Counted from the stretch's first letter, positions 15,429 through 22,702 are shown. The stretch: DNA of 26,468 nucleotides from JAUWNP01 sp034430655 (GCA_034430655.1 DAOUEC010000241.1:1-26468), one strand, 5' to 3'. The notes: generated by a model not told the origin, from the letters alone. Numbers and translations: made by a program.

Positions 15429-16423
15429 AGCGCAGTGTGCAGATTCTGATGCGGCTCTATACCCGTTTGCTGAACCTGTATCCCCGGCAGTATCGGGCAG
15501 AATATGGTGAAGAACTGCAAGCCGTCTTCAGCCTATTGGTGGATGAGGCAGCCCAACGGGGCAGGTTCTCCGTCATCCGGCTGGGATGGCGAGAGCTGTG
15601 CGATTTGCCGGGGGCGGTGATCCGCGAATACCTTCGAGAAAGGAAAAGAGCAAAAATGGAAACGTTAGCAAGCGCACAAACAGGGGATGAGCGCAGTTCA
15701 TGGGGCGAGACGCTGGCTGGACTATGGCTGTTCCTGTTCTTGGGGCCGGTGTCGGTTATCATGGCGTACCTGACCATGCCCGCCTGGTTCCAGTACTCCG
15801 AGACGCCCAAGTACCTGTCCATCATCTTCGTCCTTTCGATGTTGATTGGATTAGGGGTGGGGTGGGCTAAAGGATGGCCGCGCTGGTCCTATCCCTACAT
15901 CGGGTTTGCGGTGGTTGTTCTCGGCGGTCTGGCGATAAACGCCGTGTTCTCTATGGTGTTTACGGTAGGCCCCGAGTGGCCGGTCTTGCCCCAGATATTC
16001 ATCGCGGTAGGAGTTTTGGGGCTGATGGCAGGGATTTTGATGCTGATCGCCCGCGCCTGGCGTCCCTTACATTCACTTTACCGGGCTATCCGGCAGGACT
16101 GGACGCGGCTCTCTTTCGGTCTGTTTACGGGCGTATCGGTACTATTTGGTGGGGTTGATCATGATGAAGATCCCATCTTCACGCTCAATGTGTTTGTGCC
16201 AAGCCTGATTGTGTTGGTCGGCGCGCTGGTTTACCTACGCAGTACGACGAAGGCACAGCGCATCCTGGCTCTGCTGGTCAGTTTGACCCTGGCCGTGGCC
16301 GTGCGGGTCGTAGGCGGCAAGGTCTTCTACGGAACGTATGGGGCGGTTGTGGGGGTAATCGTCCTTATCCCGGCACTGTTGGAACTTATGCCTCGCCCGG
16401 CTAGATCTTTGCAGGCAGGATAG
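15425..16423 (+). CDS. PadR-associated polytopic membrane protein
   Basis: 332 residues. The cytoplasmic N-terminal segment LYTRLLNLYPRQYRAEYGEEL resembles the prefix found on membrane proteins encoded next to PadR regulators. About eight hydrophobic segments follow, from LAGLWLFLFLGPVSVIMAYL to AVVGVIVLIPALLEL. No transport signature or ATP-binding motif is visible, so its action is unknown. The start overlaps the padR stop by 4 bp, and an in-frame ATG at 15404 inside padR is unlikely. Regulation by PadR is the natural reading of the context. Downstream there is only a weak AGGCA/TGCCT hairpin before the next promoter. Confidence 0.75.
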   Translation: MKRSVQILMRLYTRLLNLYPRQYRAEYGEELQAVFSLLVDEAAQRGRFSVIRLGWRELCDLPGAVIREYLRERKRAKMETLASAQTGDERSSWGETLAGLWLFLFLGPVSVIMAYLTMPAWFQYSETPKYLSIIFVLSMLIGLGVGWAKGWPRWSYPYIGFAVVVLGGLAINAVFSMVFTVGPEWPVLPQIFIAVGVLGLMAGILMLIARAWRPLHSLYRAIRQDWTRLSFGLFTGVSVLFGGVDHDEDPIFTLNVFVPSLIVLVGALVYLRSTTKAQRILALLVSLTLAVAVRVVGGKVFYGTYGAVVGVIVLIPALLELMPRPARSLQAG

Positions 16424-16480
16424 CTTGCCTCTTGTGGGGAACTGTTGCCTTCTTTGCCTGATATTTCCTGTTGCTGCCAT

Positions 16481-16509
16481 TTGACAAGCCTGCCCTTTTG
16501 TGGTAAACT
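16481..16509 (+). promoter_or_regulatory. Promoter of the arginine (LysW) operon
   Basis: TTGACA at 16481-16486 and TAAACT at 16504-16509 are separated by 17 bp. Transcription would start near 16516, giving a leader of about 250 bases before argG that contains a short ORF and a terminator. Confidence 0.75.
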
Positions 16510-16540
16510 TGCCGCCAGTTAAGCGAAAGGTTGAGGAACC

Positions 16541-16618
16541 ATGCACCTCTACGCGGTCACTATTGCAAACGACATCCGACGACGAGCCCATAAAGAGCCG
16601 GACTACCCGCCTGGATAG
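16541..16618 (+). CDS. Candidate arginine attenuator leader peptide
   Basis: A 25-codon ORF between the promoter and the terminator upstream of argG. TTGAGGA lies about 4-5 bp before the ATG. The centre of the peptide reads NDIRRRAHKE, with three consecutive Arg codons CGA CGA CGA at 16577-16585, and it ends with TAG at 16616-16618. In ribosome-mediated attenuation a ribosome stalls at codons for the scarce amino acid and changes the folding of the following RNA. Here stalling for arginyl-tRNA would be sensed just before a perfect terminator, in front of arginine genes. I could not see a strong antiterminator by eye: only GGCT (16628-16631) pairing with AGCC (16654-16657) is evident. It is too short to be scored as a normal gene. 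Confidence 0.65.
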   Translation: MHLYAVTIANDIRRRAHKEPDYPPG

Positions 16619-16653
16619 TTTCGTTTAGGCTGCGTAACCAATAGGTGATCTAA

Positions 16654-16685
16654 AGCCAGCCCCCAGACGGGGGCTGGCTCTTTTT
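16654..16685 (+). terminator. Rho-independent terminator (attenuator) upstream of argG
   Basis: Perfect 11-bp stem AGCCAGCCCCC / GGGGGCTGGCT with an AGAC loop, followed by CTTTTT. It lies between the leader ORF and argG, not after a full-length gene, so it would stop transcription before the operon unless prevented. This is the expected place for an attenuator. Confidence 0.85.
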
Positions 16686-16766
16686 ATGCGTGATGGCTAC
16701 CACGCCGTCGCGCTTTCGCATATCGGGCAGACTGCCCCACCATCTCAAGTTCAGGAGGAGAACGTT

Positions 16767-18029
16767 ATGAAAGGCAAAGTCAACAAAGTGGTTCTGGCTT
16801 ACTCCGGCGGCCTCGATACCTCGGTCATCGTGCCCTGGCTCAAGGAGAACTACGGCTGCGAGGTAGTCACCTATACCGCCAACCTGGGACAGGGCGACGA
16901 CGAACTGGTCGGGCTGGAGGAGAAGGCCGTCGCCAGCGGGGCCAGCAAAGCCTACGTCGTGGACCTGCGTGAGGAGTTCCTCACCGGGTACGCTTTCCCC
17001 ACGATGCAGGCCGGCGCAATCTACGAGCGGCTGTACCTGCTGGGCACCTCGTTCGCCCGCCCTGTCACCGCCAAGTACCTGGTGAAGATCGCCGAGCAGG
17101 AAGGGGCCGACGGTGTGGCCCACGGCTGCACGGGCAAGGGCAACGACCAGGTGCGCTTCGAGTTGACCGTCAAAGCCCTTAATCCCCATCTCCATGTCAT
17201 CGCCCCGTGGCGCGAGTGGGACATCCGCTCCCGCGAGGATGCGCTGGCCTACGCCCGCGCTCACAGCGTCCCGGTGGCGGCGACGGAGAGGTCCATCTAC
17301 AGCCGCGACCGCAACTTATGGCACCTGAGCCACGAAGGCGGTATCCTGGAGGACCCTTGGGTCGAGCCGGAGGAGGAGATGTTCTGCCTCACCGTCGCGC
17401 CAGAGGCCGCGCCCGACGAGCCTCTCTACCTGACGCTGGACTTCGAGAAAGGCGTGCCGGTGGCGATTGGCGGCGGCTCCCTGGGAGCGGTGGAACTCCT
17501 CACCCGCCTCAACGAACTGGGCGGCGCCCACGGCGTGGGCCGCGCCGACCTGGTGGAGAACCGGTTAGTGGGCATGAAGTCGCGGGGCGTGTACGAGACC
17601 CCCGGCGGCACTATCCTCTACGCTGCTCACCAGGGCCTGGAGAGCATCTGCCTGGATCGGGATACCCTCCATTACAAAGAAGTGGTGGGCCACCGCTTCG
17701 CCGAACTGGTCTACTACGGCAAGTGGTTCACACCATTGCGCGAGGCGCTGAGCGCTTTCGTCGCCCAGACTCAGGAGCGGGTCACCGGCATCGTGCGGGT
17801 CAAATTGTACAAGGGCGGTTGCACCGTGGTGGGCCGTAAGTCGCCCTTCAGCCTCTATCGGGAGGACTTCGCCACCTTCGGCCAGGACGACGTCTACGAC
17901 CAGGGCGACGCGGCGGGTTTCATCAACCTCTTCGGCTTGCCGCTCAAGGTCAAGGCGCTGATTGATATGGAGAACGGCGGATTGGCAGGATTGGAAGCGC
18001 CCGACTACAGTGTGTTCAAGAGGGACTGA
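16767..18029 (+). CDS. argG: Argininosuccinate synthase
   Basis: 420 residues. It joins citrulline and aspartate using ATP to form argininosuccinate. The PP-loop AYSGGLDTSV near the N-terminus binds ATP, and TGKGNDQVRFE and the segment HLSHEGGILEDP are typical of the family. The ATG at 16767 has AGGAGGAG upstream. An in-frame ATG at 16686 lies directly after the terminator T-tract and is not a credible start. It is the first gene of the operon, and its expression would depend on readthrough of the leader terminator. argH follows after 44 bp that consist mostly of an AGGAGTA repeat. Confidence 0.95.
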   Translation: MKGKVNKVVLAYSGGLDTSVIVPWLKENYGCEVVTYTANLGQGDDELVGLEEKAVASGASKAYVVDLREEFLTGYAFPTMQAGAIYERLYLLGTSFARPVTAKYLVKIAEQEGADGVAHGCTGKGNDQVRFELTVKALNPHLHVIAPWREWDIRSREDALAYARAHSVPVAATERSIYSRDRNLWHLSHEGGILEDPWVEPEEEMFCLTVAPEAAPDEPLYLTLDFEKGVPVAIGGGSLGAVELLTRLNELGGAHGVGRADLVENRLVGMKSRGVYETPGGTILYAAHQGLESICLDRDTLHYKEVVGHRFAELVYYGKWFTPLREALSAFVAQTQERVTGIVRVKLYKGGCTVVGRKSPFSLYREDFATFGQDDVYDQGDAAGFINLFGLPLKVKALIDMENGGLAGLEAPDYSVFKRD

Positions 18030-18039
18030 GTAAATGGCA

Positions 18040-18074
18040 GGGAGTAAGGAGTAGGGAGTAAGGAGTAGGAAGTA
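18040..18074 (+). repeat. Heptamer array (AGGAGTA) that forms the argH ribosome site
   Basis: Five consecutive 7-bp units: GGGAGTA, AGGAGTA, GGGAGTA, AGGAGTA, GGAAGTA. The last base is the A of the argH ATG. Each unit contains a GGAG-type ribosome-binding core, so the array itself seems to act as the Shine-Dalgarno region. Confidence 0.85.
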
Positions 18075-19459
18075 TGGCTCTCTGGGGAGGACGTTTCACA
18101 ACACCGACCGATGGTCTGATGAGGCGCTTTGGCGATTCCATCGGCTTCGACCGGCGGATGTACGGGGCCGACGTGCGGGCCAGTATCGCCTACGCCGGTG
18201 CGCTGGCGCGCGCAGGCTTGGTCACCAACGAGGAGCGCGACCAACTTGTCTCCGGCCTGGAGCAGGTGCGCGCCGAATTCGACGCTGGCGCGTTCCAGAT
18301 CAAGTCCGGCGACGAGGACATCCACACCGCCGTCGAGCGGCGGCTGACCGAGTTGGTGGGCCCGGTGGCGGGTAAACTCCACACCGGCCGCTCCCGCAAT
18401 GACCAGGTGACCACCGACCTGCGCCTCTACCTGCTGGACGAGATGGCCTCTCTGTGCGAGGCCCTGACCGGCCTGCAAGAGGCCATCGTCAAGCAGGCCG
18501 AGGCCCACCTGGACGTGTGTATGCCCGGCTACACGCACCTGCAACAGGCGCAGCCCCTGCTCTTCAGCCACTGGCTGATGTCCTTCTTCTGGAAGTTCCA
18601 GCGCGACCGCGAGCGGCTGACCGACGTAGCCCGGCGCACGCGGGTGTGCCCGCTGGGATCGGGGGCATTGGCCGGAAACCCGTTCGGCATTGACCGCCAG
18701 GCGCTGGCCGCCGAACTTGGCTTCGCCGCTGTGAGCGAGAACAGCATAGACGCGGTGAGCGATCGCGATTACGTGGTCGAGTTCCTGGCCTGGGCTGCCC
18801 TGGTGCAGGTTCACCTCAGTTGCCTGGCGGAAGATCTCGTCGTGTGGGCCAGCCGCGAGTTTGGCTTTGTGGAGGTGGCCGATGCCTATTCCACCGGCTC
18901 CAGCCTCATGCCGCAGAAGAAGAACCCCGACTCGCTGGAACTGATGCGCGGCAAGAGCGGACGAATCGTGGGCCACCTGGTGGGGTTGCTGACGACGCTA
19001 AAGGGGCTGCCCTCGGCCTACAACAAGGATCTACAGGAGGACAAAGAGGCCCTCTTTGACACAGTTGACACGCTGAAGGTGGAACTGCCCGTCGCCACGG
19101 GGGTGGTCCGCACCCTGAGGGTGAACGCTGACCGTATGGCCGCTGCGCTGGACGACGCGCTCCTGGCCACTGACCTGGCTGACTACCTGGTGCGTAAGGG
19201 AGTGCCCTTTCGCCAGAGCCATCACCTGGTGGGCCGGGCGGTCAGGCGGGCAGAGGAGTTGGGCGTGCCGCTGAAGGATCTCGACCTGGCCGAGTATCAG
19301 GCCATCCACCCGGCCTTCGCCGACGACGTATACGCGGTTTTCGACTTCCGACGCTCGGTGGAGGCGCGGGATACGGAGGGGGGTACAGCACCGGTGGCAG
19401 TACGTGTTCAGATCGAGCGGGCTAAGAGGGCAATGAACAATGAGACAATGAAACAATGA
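18074..19459 (+). CDS. argH: Argininosuccinate lyase
   Basis: 461 residues. It splits argininosuccinate into arginine and fumarate, the last step of arginine synthesis. The N-terminal MALWGGRF, the HTGRSRNDQV segment and the superfamily signature GSSLMPQKKNPD are all present, as is the late SHHLVGRAV. The ribosome site is provided by the upstream AGGAGTA array. The C-terminal tail AMNNETMKQ and the TGA stop are encoded by the following AATGAAC-type repeat, so the natural C-terminus was probably RAKR or similar and has been extended. Confidence 0.95.
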   Translation: MALWGGRFTTPTDGLMRRFGDSIGFDRRMYGADVRASIAYAGALARAGLVTNEERDQLVSGLEQVRAEFDAGAFQIKSGDEDIHTAVERRLTELVGPVAGKLHTGRSRNDQVTTDLRLYLLDEMASLCEALTGLQEAIVKQAEAHLDVCMPGYTHLQQAQPLLFSHWLMSFFWKFQRDRERLTDVARRTRVCPLGSGALAGNPFGIDRQALAAELGFAAVSENSIDAVSDRDYVVEFLAWAALVQVHLSCLAEDLVVWASREFGFVEVADAYSTGSSLMPQKKNPDSLELMRGKSGRIVGHLVGLLTTLKGLPSAYNKDLQEDKEALFDTVDTLKVELPVATGVVRTLRVNADRMAAALDDALLATDLADYLVRKGVPFRQSHHLVGRAVRRAEELGVPLKDLDLAEYQAIHPAFADDVYAVFDFRRSVEARDTEGGTAPVAVRVQIERAKRAMNNETMKQ

Positions 19460-19484
19460 ACAACTATCCAACCATCCAACCATC
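19432..19484 (+). repeat. Mixed 7/8-bp array (AATGAAC, then AACCATCC) at the end of argH
   Basis: Units AATGAAC, AATGAGAC, AATGAAAC, AATGAAC are followed by AACTATCC, AACCATCC and AACCATC. The first part codes for the argH tail and stop; the second is intergenic and is followed by the strong ribosome site of lysW. Confidence 0.75.
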
Positions 19485-19508
19485 AAACTACAACCAGGAG
19501 GTGAAATC

Positions 19509-19673
19509 ATGACCGAATGTCCCGAATGTGCAGCAGAACTGAACCTGGCTGCCGACGTAGAGATCGCGGAGATCGTGGTCTGCCCCGAGTGCGGGGTCGA
19601 GTTGGAGGTGATGAGCCTGGAGCCCATCACGCTGGAACTGGCTCCCGAGGTGGAGGAGGATTGGGGGGAGTAA
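19509..19673 (+). CDS. lysW: Amino-group carrier protein LysW
   Basis: 54 residues, read directly from the sequence. LysW carries the amino acid being processed on its C-terminal glutamate, protecting the amino group during ornithine or lysine synthesis. It has a zinc ribbon of two CPEC pairs (ECPEC near residues 3-7, VCPEC near 24-28) and ends in the diagnostic EEDWGE. AGGAGGTGA ends 4 bp before the ATG. The next stretch is a heptamer array leading into lysX. The neighbouring kinase, reductase, aminotransferase and peptidase genes are the enzymes that act on LysW-bound intermediates. Confidence 0.95.
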   Translation: MTECPECAAELNLAADVEIAEIVVCPECGVELEVMSLEPITLELAPEVEEDWGE

Positions 19674-19728
19674 ATGACCAATGACCAATGGCCAATGACC
19701 AATGACAAATGGGAAACGAGAAATGAGA
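19673..19728 (+). repeat. Heptamer array (AATGACC) holding the lysX start codon
   Basis: Eight consecutive 7-bp units from AATGACC to AATGAGA. The ATG of lysX is inside the last unit. There is no separate strong ribosome site, only purine-rich bases such as GGGAAACGAGA contributed by the diverged units. Confidence 0.85.
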
Positions 19729-20652
19729 ATTGGCGTGCTGTGCTCCCGGGTGCGGGTTGAGGAGAAGATGCTCTTCGTCGCCCTGCGGGAGCGGGGGGTG
19801 GAGTACGAGCGCATCGACTCGCGAGGGTTTGCCTTCGAACTGGGCAGCGACGGCTTGGGCCGCACGAAGGAATTCGCAATTCGCAATTCGCAATTCGCGA
19901 TTCGCTATGACGCTGTGCTCGTCCGCTGCCTGAGCCACTCTCGGGCCTACTACCTCACCCGCTGGCTGGACGGCCTGGGGATACCGGCGATCAGTCCTCA
20001 CCGCGTGGTGGCTACCTGCGGCGACAAACTGCTCACCAGCGCCGTCCTGCAGGAGGCCGATCTTCCCATTCCGCGCACCGTAGTCGCCTTCACGCCGGAG
20101 GCGGCGCTAGAGGCCATCGAGGGGATGGGCTACCCGGTGGTGCTCAAGCCGGTGCACGGCTCGTGGGGGCGGTTGCTGGCCCGCGTGAACGACCGGGACG
20201 CGGCCGAGGCCATCCTGGAGCACAAGACCACCCTGGGCGGCTATGTCCACTCCGTCTTCTATATCCAGGAGTACGTGGACAAGCCCGGCCGGGACATCCG
20301 CACCCTGGTAGTCGGCGACGAGGTGGTCTACGCCATTTACCGCCGCTCGTCCCACTGGATCACCAACACCGCGCGCGGTGGGGAACCGCTGCCATGTCCG
20401 CTCACTCCCGGGATCGCGGATCTGTCGCTGGGGGCGGCGCAGGCGGTGGGCGGTGGCATCGTGGCCGTGGACCTGCTGGAGACGGCGGACGGACGCCTGC
20501 TGGTCAACGAGGTCAACCACACTCCGGAGTTTCACGGGGCCATGCAGGCCAGCGACGCCGACATCGCCGGAAAGATAGTGGACTACGTTCTGAGAGTGGG
20601 GCAGACTTTCCAGTCTGCCACCCGGGTAGGCCAGAAAGCCTGCGCCACCTAA
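19723..20652 (+). CDS. lysX: LysW-amino acid ligase (LysX/ArgX type), 3' end altered
   Basis: 309-residue ATP-grasp ligase that joins LysW to the amino group of glutamate or 2-aminoadipate. MRIGVLCSRVRVEEK, VLKPVHGSWGR, the DIRTLVVG strand and LVNEVNHTPEFHG are family blocks. With argG/argH and an Arg leader nearby and no homocitrate genes, glutamate (arginine route) is the likelier substrate. Two repeat events are visible. The heptamer array at 19872-19906 adds FAIRNSQFAIR before YDAVLVRC. An insertion after VDYVLRV replaces the C-terminus with GQTFQSATRVGQKACAT. The original end (MVDYVLKVAREGR and a TGA overlapping the next ATG) survives downstream in another frame. The protein probably still works, as only the extreme C-terminus is changed. 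Confidence 0.9.
   Translation: MRIGVLCSRVRVEEKMLFVALRERGVEYERIDSRGFAFELGSDGLGRTKEFAIRNSQFAIRYDAVLVRCLSHSRAYYLTRWLDGLGIPAISPHRVVATCGDKLLTSAVLQEADLPIPRTVVAFTPEAALEAIEGMGYPVVLKPVHGSWGRLLARVNDRDAAEAILEHKTTLGGYVHSVFYIQEYVDKPGRDIRTLVVGDEVVYAIYRRSSHWITNTARGGEPLPCPLTPGIADLSLGAAQAVGGGIVAVDLLETADGRLLVNEVNHTPEFHGAMQASDADIAGKIVDYVLRVGQTFQSATRVGQKACAT
19872..19906 (+). repeat. Heptamer array (ATTCGCA) translated inside lysX
   Basis: Five 7-bp units: three perfect ATTCGCA, then ATTCGCG and ATTCGCT. It is translated as FAIRNSQFAIR. It is the same heptamer as in the molybdopterin subunit gene at 11536-11591, in the same orientation relative to the gene. Confidence 0.9.
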
Positions 20653-20678
20653 TGATGGTGGATTACGTTCTGAAGGTA
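20575..20678 (+). repeat. Palindromic insertion with imperfect 24-bp duplication at the lysX 3' end
   Basis: The 24 bp at 20575-20598 (encoding IVDYVLRV) recur at 20655-20678 (MVDYVLKV in another frame) with about five differences. The roughly 56 bp between them contain a perfect stem GCAGACT-TTCC-AGTCTGC and a second hairpin AGGC/GCCT. The offset of 80 bp shifts the frame, so lysX now stops at the TAA 20650-20652 inside the element. Confidence 0.8.
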
Positions 20679-20692
20679 GCGAGGGAGGGAAG

Positions 20693-21730
20693 ATGATACG
20701 TGCAGCCATCGTGGGTGCCTCAGGCTACGCCGGGGGGGAGTTGCTGAGGCTGCTGCTGGCCCACGCCTGGGTGGAGGTGACGCAGATCACCTCGGAGACC
20801 TACGCCGGGCAGTACGCCTACTTCGTCCATCCCAATCTGCGGGCCCACACCTGCCTGCGCTTCACTCGCCTGGCTGACCTGGCCCCCTGCGACCTGCTGT
20901 TCCTGGCCCTGCCCCACGGCCACGCGATGGATCGGATCGAGGAGTTCGCCCGGCTAGCCAAACGGATCGTGGACCTGTCGGCCGATTTCCGCCTGCGCGA
21001 TCCGGCGGACTATCCACGCTGGTACGGACGGGAGCACCCGGCTGCGGACTGGCTGGCGCGCTTTGTCTACGGCGTGCCGGAACTGCATCGCAAGGAGTTG
21101 GCCGGCGCACAGTACGCCAGCGGTACGGGCTGCAACGCGGTGGTCACTTTGCTGGCCCTGTGGCCGCTCTACCGGCGGCATCTGGTGCGGGAGTCGGTGG
21201 TCGAGGTCAAGGTCGGCTCCTCCGAGGGGGGCAACAAGCCCGGCCCGGCCTCCCATCACCCGGAGCGGGCCGGGGTGGTGCGTTCCTATATGCCGATTGG
21301 TCATCGCCACCTGGCCGAGTTGATCCAGGAACTGGGCCTCGATCCACAGCGGCCCAACCTGCACTTTTCTATCACTTCGGTGGGCATCGTGCGTGGGGCG
21401 CTGGCTACCTGCCATTGCCTGCTGCACGAGGACCTGGACGAGCGGGAGGTCTGGCGCATGTACCGCGAGGATTACGGGGATGAGCCATTCGTGCGGCTGG
21501 TGCGGGCCAGGCGCGGGATCCATCGCTACCCGGAGCCCAAGATTCTGACCGCCTCCAACTACTGTGACGTCGGTTTCGTCGCCGACCCGGGCCAAAGGCG
21601 GCTGGTAGTCATCGCCGCCATTGACAATCTGATGAAAGGCGCGGCCGGCAGCGCCGTGCAGACGATGAACGTGATGTACGGATGGCCAGAGACGATGGGG
21701 CTGGAGTTCCCAGGGCTACACCCGATATGA
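20693..21730 (+). CDS. lysY: LysW-gamma-glutamyl/aminoadipyl phosphate reductase (LysY, ArgC family)
   Basis: 345 residues. It reduces the acyl phosphate on LysW-bound glutamate (or aminoadipate) to the semialdehyde with NADPH. The nucleotide motif is IVGASGYAGGELLRLL at the N-terminus. The catalytic cysteine lies in SGTGCNAVVT, the LysY-type form of the ArgC active site. KVGSSEGGNKPG and the late ASNYCDVGF are further family blocks. The ATG has GAGGGAGGGA upstream. The TGA of the displaced lysX C-terminus overlaps this ATG, suggesting that the two genes were once translationally coupled. A MITE-like element begins immediately after its stop codon. Confidence 0.93.
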   Translation: MIRAAIVGASGYAGGELLRLLLAHAWVEVTQITSETYAGQYAYFVHPNLRAHTCLRFTRLADLAPCDLLFLALPHGHAMDRIEEFARLAKRIVDLSADFRLRDPADYPRWYGREHPAADWLARFVYGVPELHRKELAGAQYASGTGCNAVVTLLALWPLYRRHLVRESVVEVKVGSSEGGNKPGPASHHPERAGVVRSYMPIGHRHLAELIQELGLDPQRPNLHFSITSVGIVRGALATCHCLLHEDLDEREVWRMYREDYGDEPFVRLVRARRGIHRYPEPKILTASNYCDVGFVADPGQRRLVVIAAIDNLMKGAAGSAVQTMNVMYGWPETMGLEFPGLHPI

Positions 21731-21833
21731 GTAGGGGCGAGGCATTCCCACAGACCTCTGGTGTTGTCAAGTGCCGTCCGTCAGCGAAGGGGCTAACACG
21801 GCCTGTCGCCTTCCGGGGATGCCTCGCCCTTAC
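21731..21833. mobile_element. MITE-like element with 19-bp terminal inverted repeats
   Basis: The left end GTAGGGGCGAGGCATTCCC (21731-21749) and the right end GGGGATGCCTCGCCCTTAC (21815-21833) are inverted repeats matching at 17 of 19 positions. The 103-bp element has no coding capacity and begins directly after the lysY stop. A 2-bp GA flanks both ends and could be a target duplication, but it is too short to be sure. Confidence 0.65.
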
Positions 21834-21855
21834 GAGAACGTGGGAGGAGGCAAAT

Positions 21856-22662
21856 ATGATCGTCGTCAAAGCCGGAGGTGGCGAAGGGCTGGACATGGAA
21901 GCCGTATGCGCCGACGTCGCCGAACTGGTACAACAGGGCGAGCAGGTAGTCCTGGTTCATGGTGGCTCCCACGAGACCAACGTCATCTCCGAACAACTGG
22001 GCCACCCGCCCCGCTTCGTCACCTCGGTCTCAGGCCACGTCAGCCGCTACACCGACCGCGAGATGCTGGAGATCTTCGCCATGGTCGCGGCGGGACGCAT
22101 CAACAAACTGCTGGTGGAGCGCTTGCAGCAGTTGGGGGTGGACGCCCTCGGCCTTTCCGGGCTGGACGGGCGGCTGCTGGAGGGCAAGCGCAAATCGGCG
22201 CTGTGCATCATCGTCAATGGCAAGCGCAAGATACTGCGTGGTGAGTATAGCGGCAAGATTGAGCAGGTCAACGTCGGGCTGCTGCGAACGTTGCTGGCGG
22301 CAGGCTATGTGCCGGTCGTGGCCCCGCTGGCCATCAGTTACGAGAGCGAAGCGCTGAACGTAGACGGCGACCGGGCGGCGGCGGCCATCGGTGCGGCCCT
22401 GAAAGCACAAAAGATGATCATCCTGTCCAACGTGCCGGGCCTGTTGCGCGACTTCCCCGACGAGAGCACTCTCATCCCCCACATCCCGCTTGCCGTTGCC
22501 CAAGAGCACCTCGACCGCTACGCCCAGGGACGGATGAAGAGGAAACTGCTGGGAGCCATCGAGGCCCTGCACGACGGGGTGGAGCAGGTGGTCATCGCCG
22601 ACGGGCGGGTGGCCCAACCGGTGCACAGGGCGCTGGCTGGATATGGGACCGTGATACAATGA
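21856..22662 (+). CDS. lysZ: LysW-amino acid kinase (LysZ, ArgB family)
   Basis: 268 residues. It phosphorylates the side-chain carboxylate of LysW-bound glutamate or aminoadipate with ATP. The family start MIVVKAGGGEG, VLVHGGSHETN, the long DGDRAAAAIGAAL region and the C-terminal GRMKRKLLGAIEAL match the acetylglutamate/LysW kinase family. The ATG has GGAGGAGG 5 bp upstream. A longer reading frame runs back through the MITE-like element but is not credible. The stop lies in the following AATGAAC array. Confidence 0.93.
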   Translation: MIVVKAGGGEGLDMEAVCADVAELVQQGEQVVLVHGGSHETNVISEQLGHPPRFVTSVSGHVSRYTDREMLEIFAMVAAGRINKLLVERLQQLGVDALGLSGLDGRLLEGKRKSALCIIVNGKRKILRGEYSGKIEQVNVGLLRTLLAAGYVPVVAPLAISYESEALNVDGDRAAAAIGAALKAQKMIILSNVPGLLRDFPDESTLIPHIPLAVAQEHLDRYAQGRMKRKLLGAIEALHDGVEQVVIADGRVAQPVHRALAGYGTVIQ

Positions 22663-22693
22663 ACAATGAGCCAATGAACAATGACCAATTGGG
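22658..22693 (+). repeat. Heptamer array (AATGAAC/AATGACC) between lysZ and lysJ
   Basis: Units AATGAAC, AATGAGCC, AATGAAC, AATGACC and AATTGGG. The TGA of lysZ lies in the first unit. GGGGAGAAG at the end provides the lysJ ribosome site. The unit type is shared with the arrays at 19432 and 19673. Confidence 0.8.
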
Positions 22694-22702
22694 GAGAAGA
22701 GT

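Noticed and set aside
16424..16480. Terminator of the PadR-linked membrane gene
   Set aside because: Only a 5-bp AGGCA/TGCCT hairpin without a T-tract is visible, too weak to call.
16510..16766. T-box riboswitch upstream of argG
   Set aside because: No T-box consensus (AGGGTGGNACCGCG-like) or specifier-loop architecture is visible; the leader instead has a translated-looking ORF and one terminator.
16686..16766. N-terminal extension of argG from ATG 16686
   Set aside because: The ATG lies directly after the terminator T-tract without a ribosome site, and the extra 27 residues do not resemble ArgG; the AGGAGGAG-supported ATG at 16767 begins the conserved domain.
18040..19728. CRISPR array
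   Set aside because: The repeats are 7-8 bp, contiguous and without spacers; no cas genes are nearby.
21682..21855. N-terminal extension of lysZ reading through the MITE-like element
   Set aside because: The kinase family begins at MIVVKAGGG, which has its own strong ribosome site; the upstream frame overlaps lysY and the repeat.
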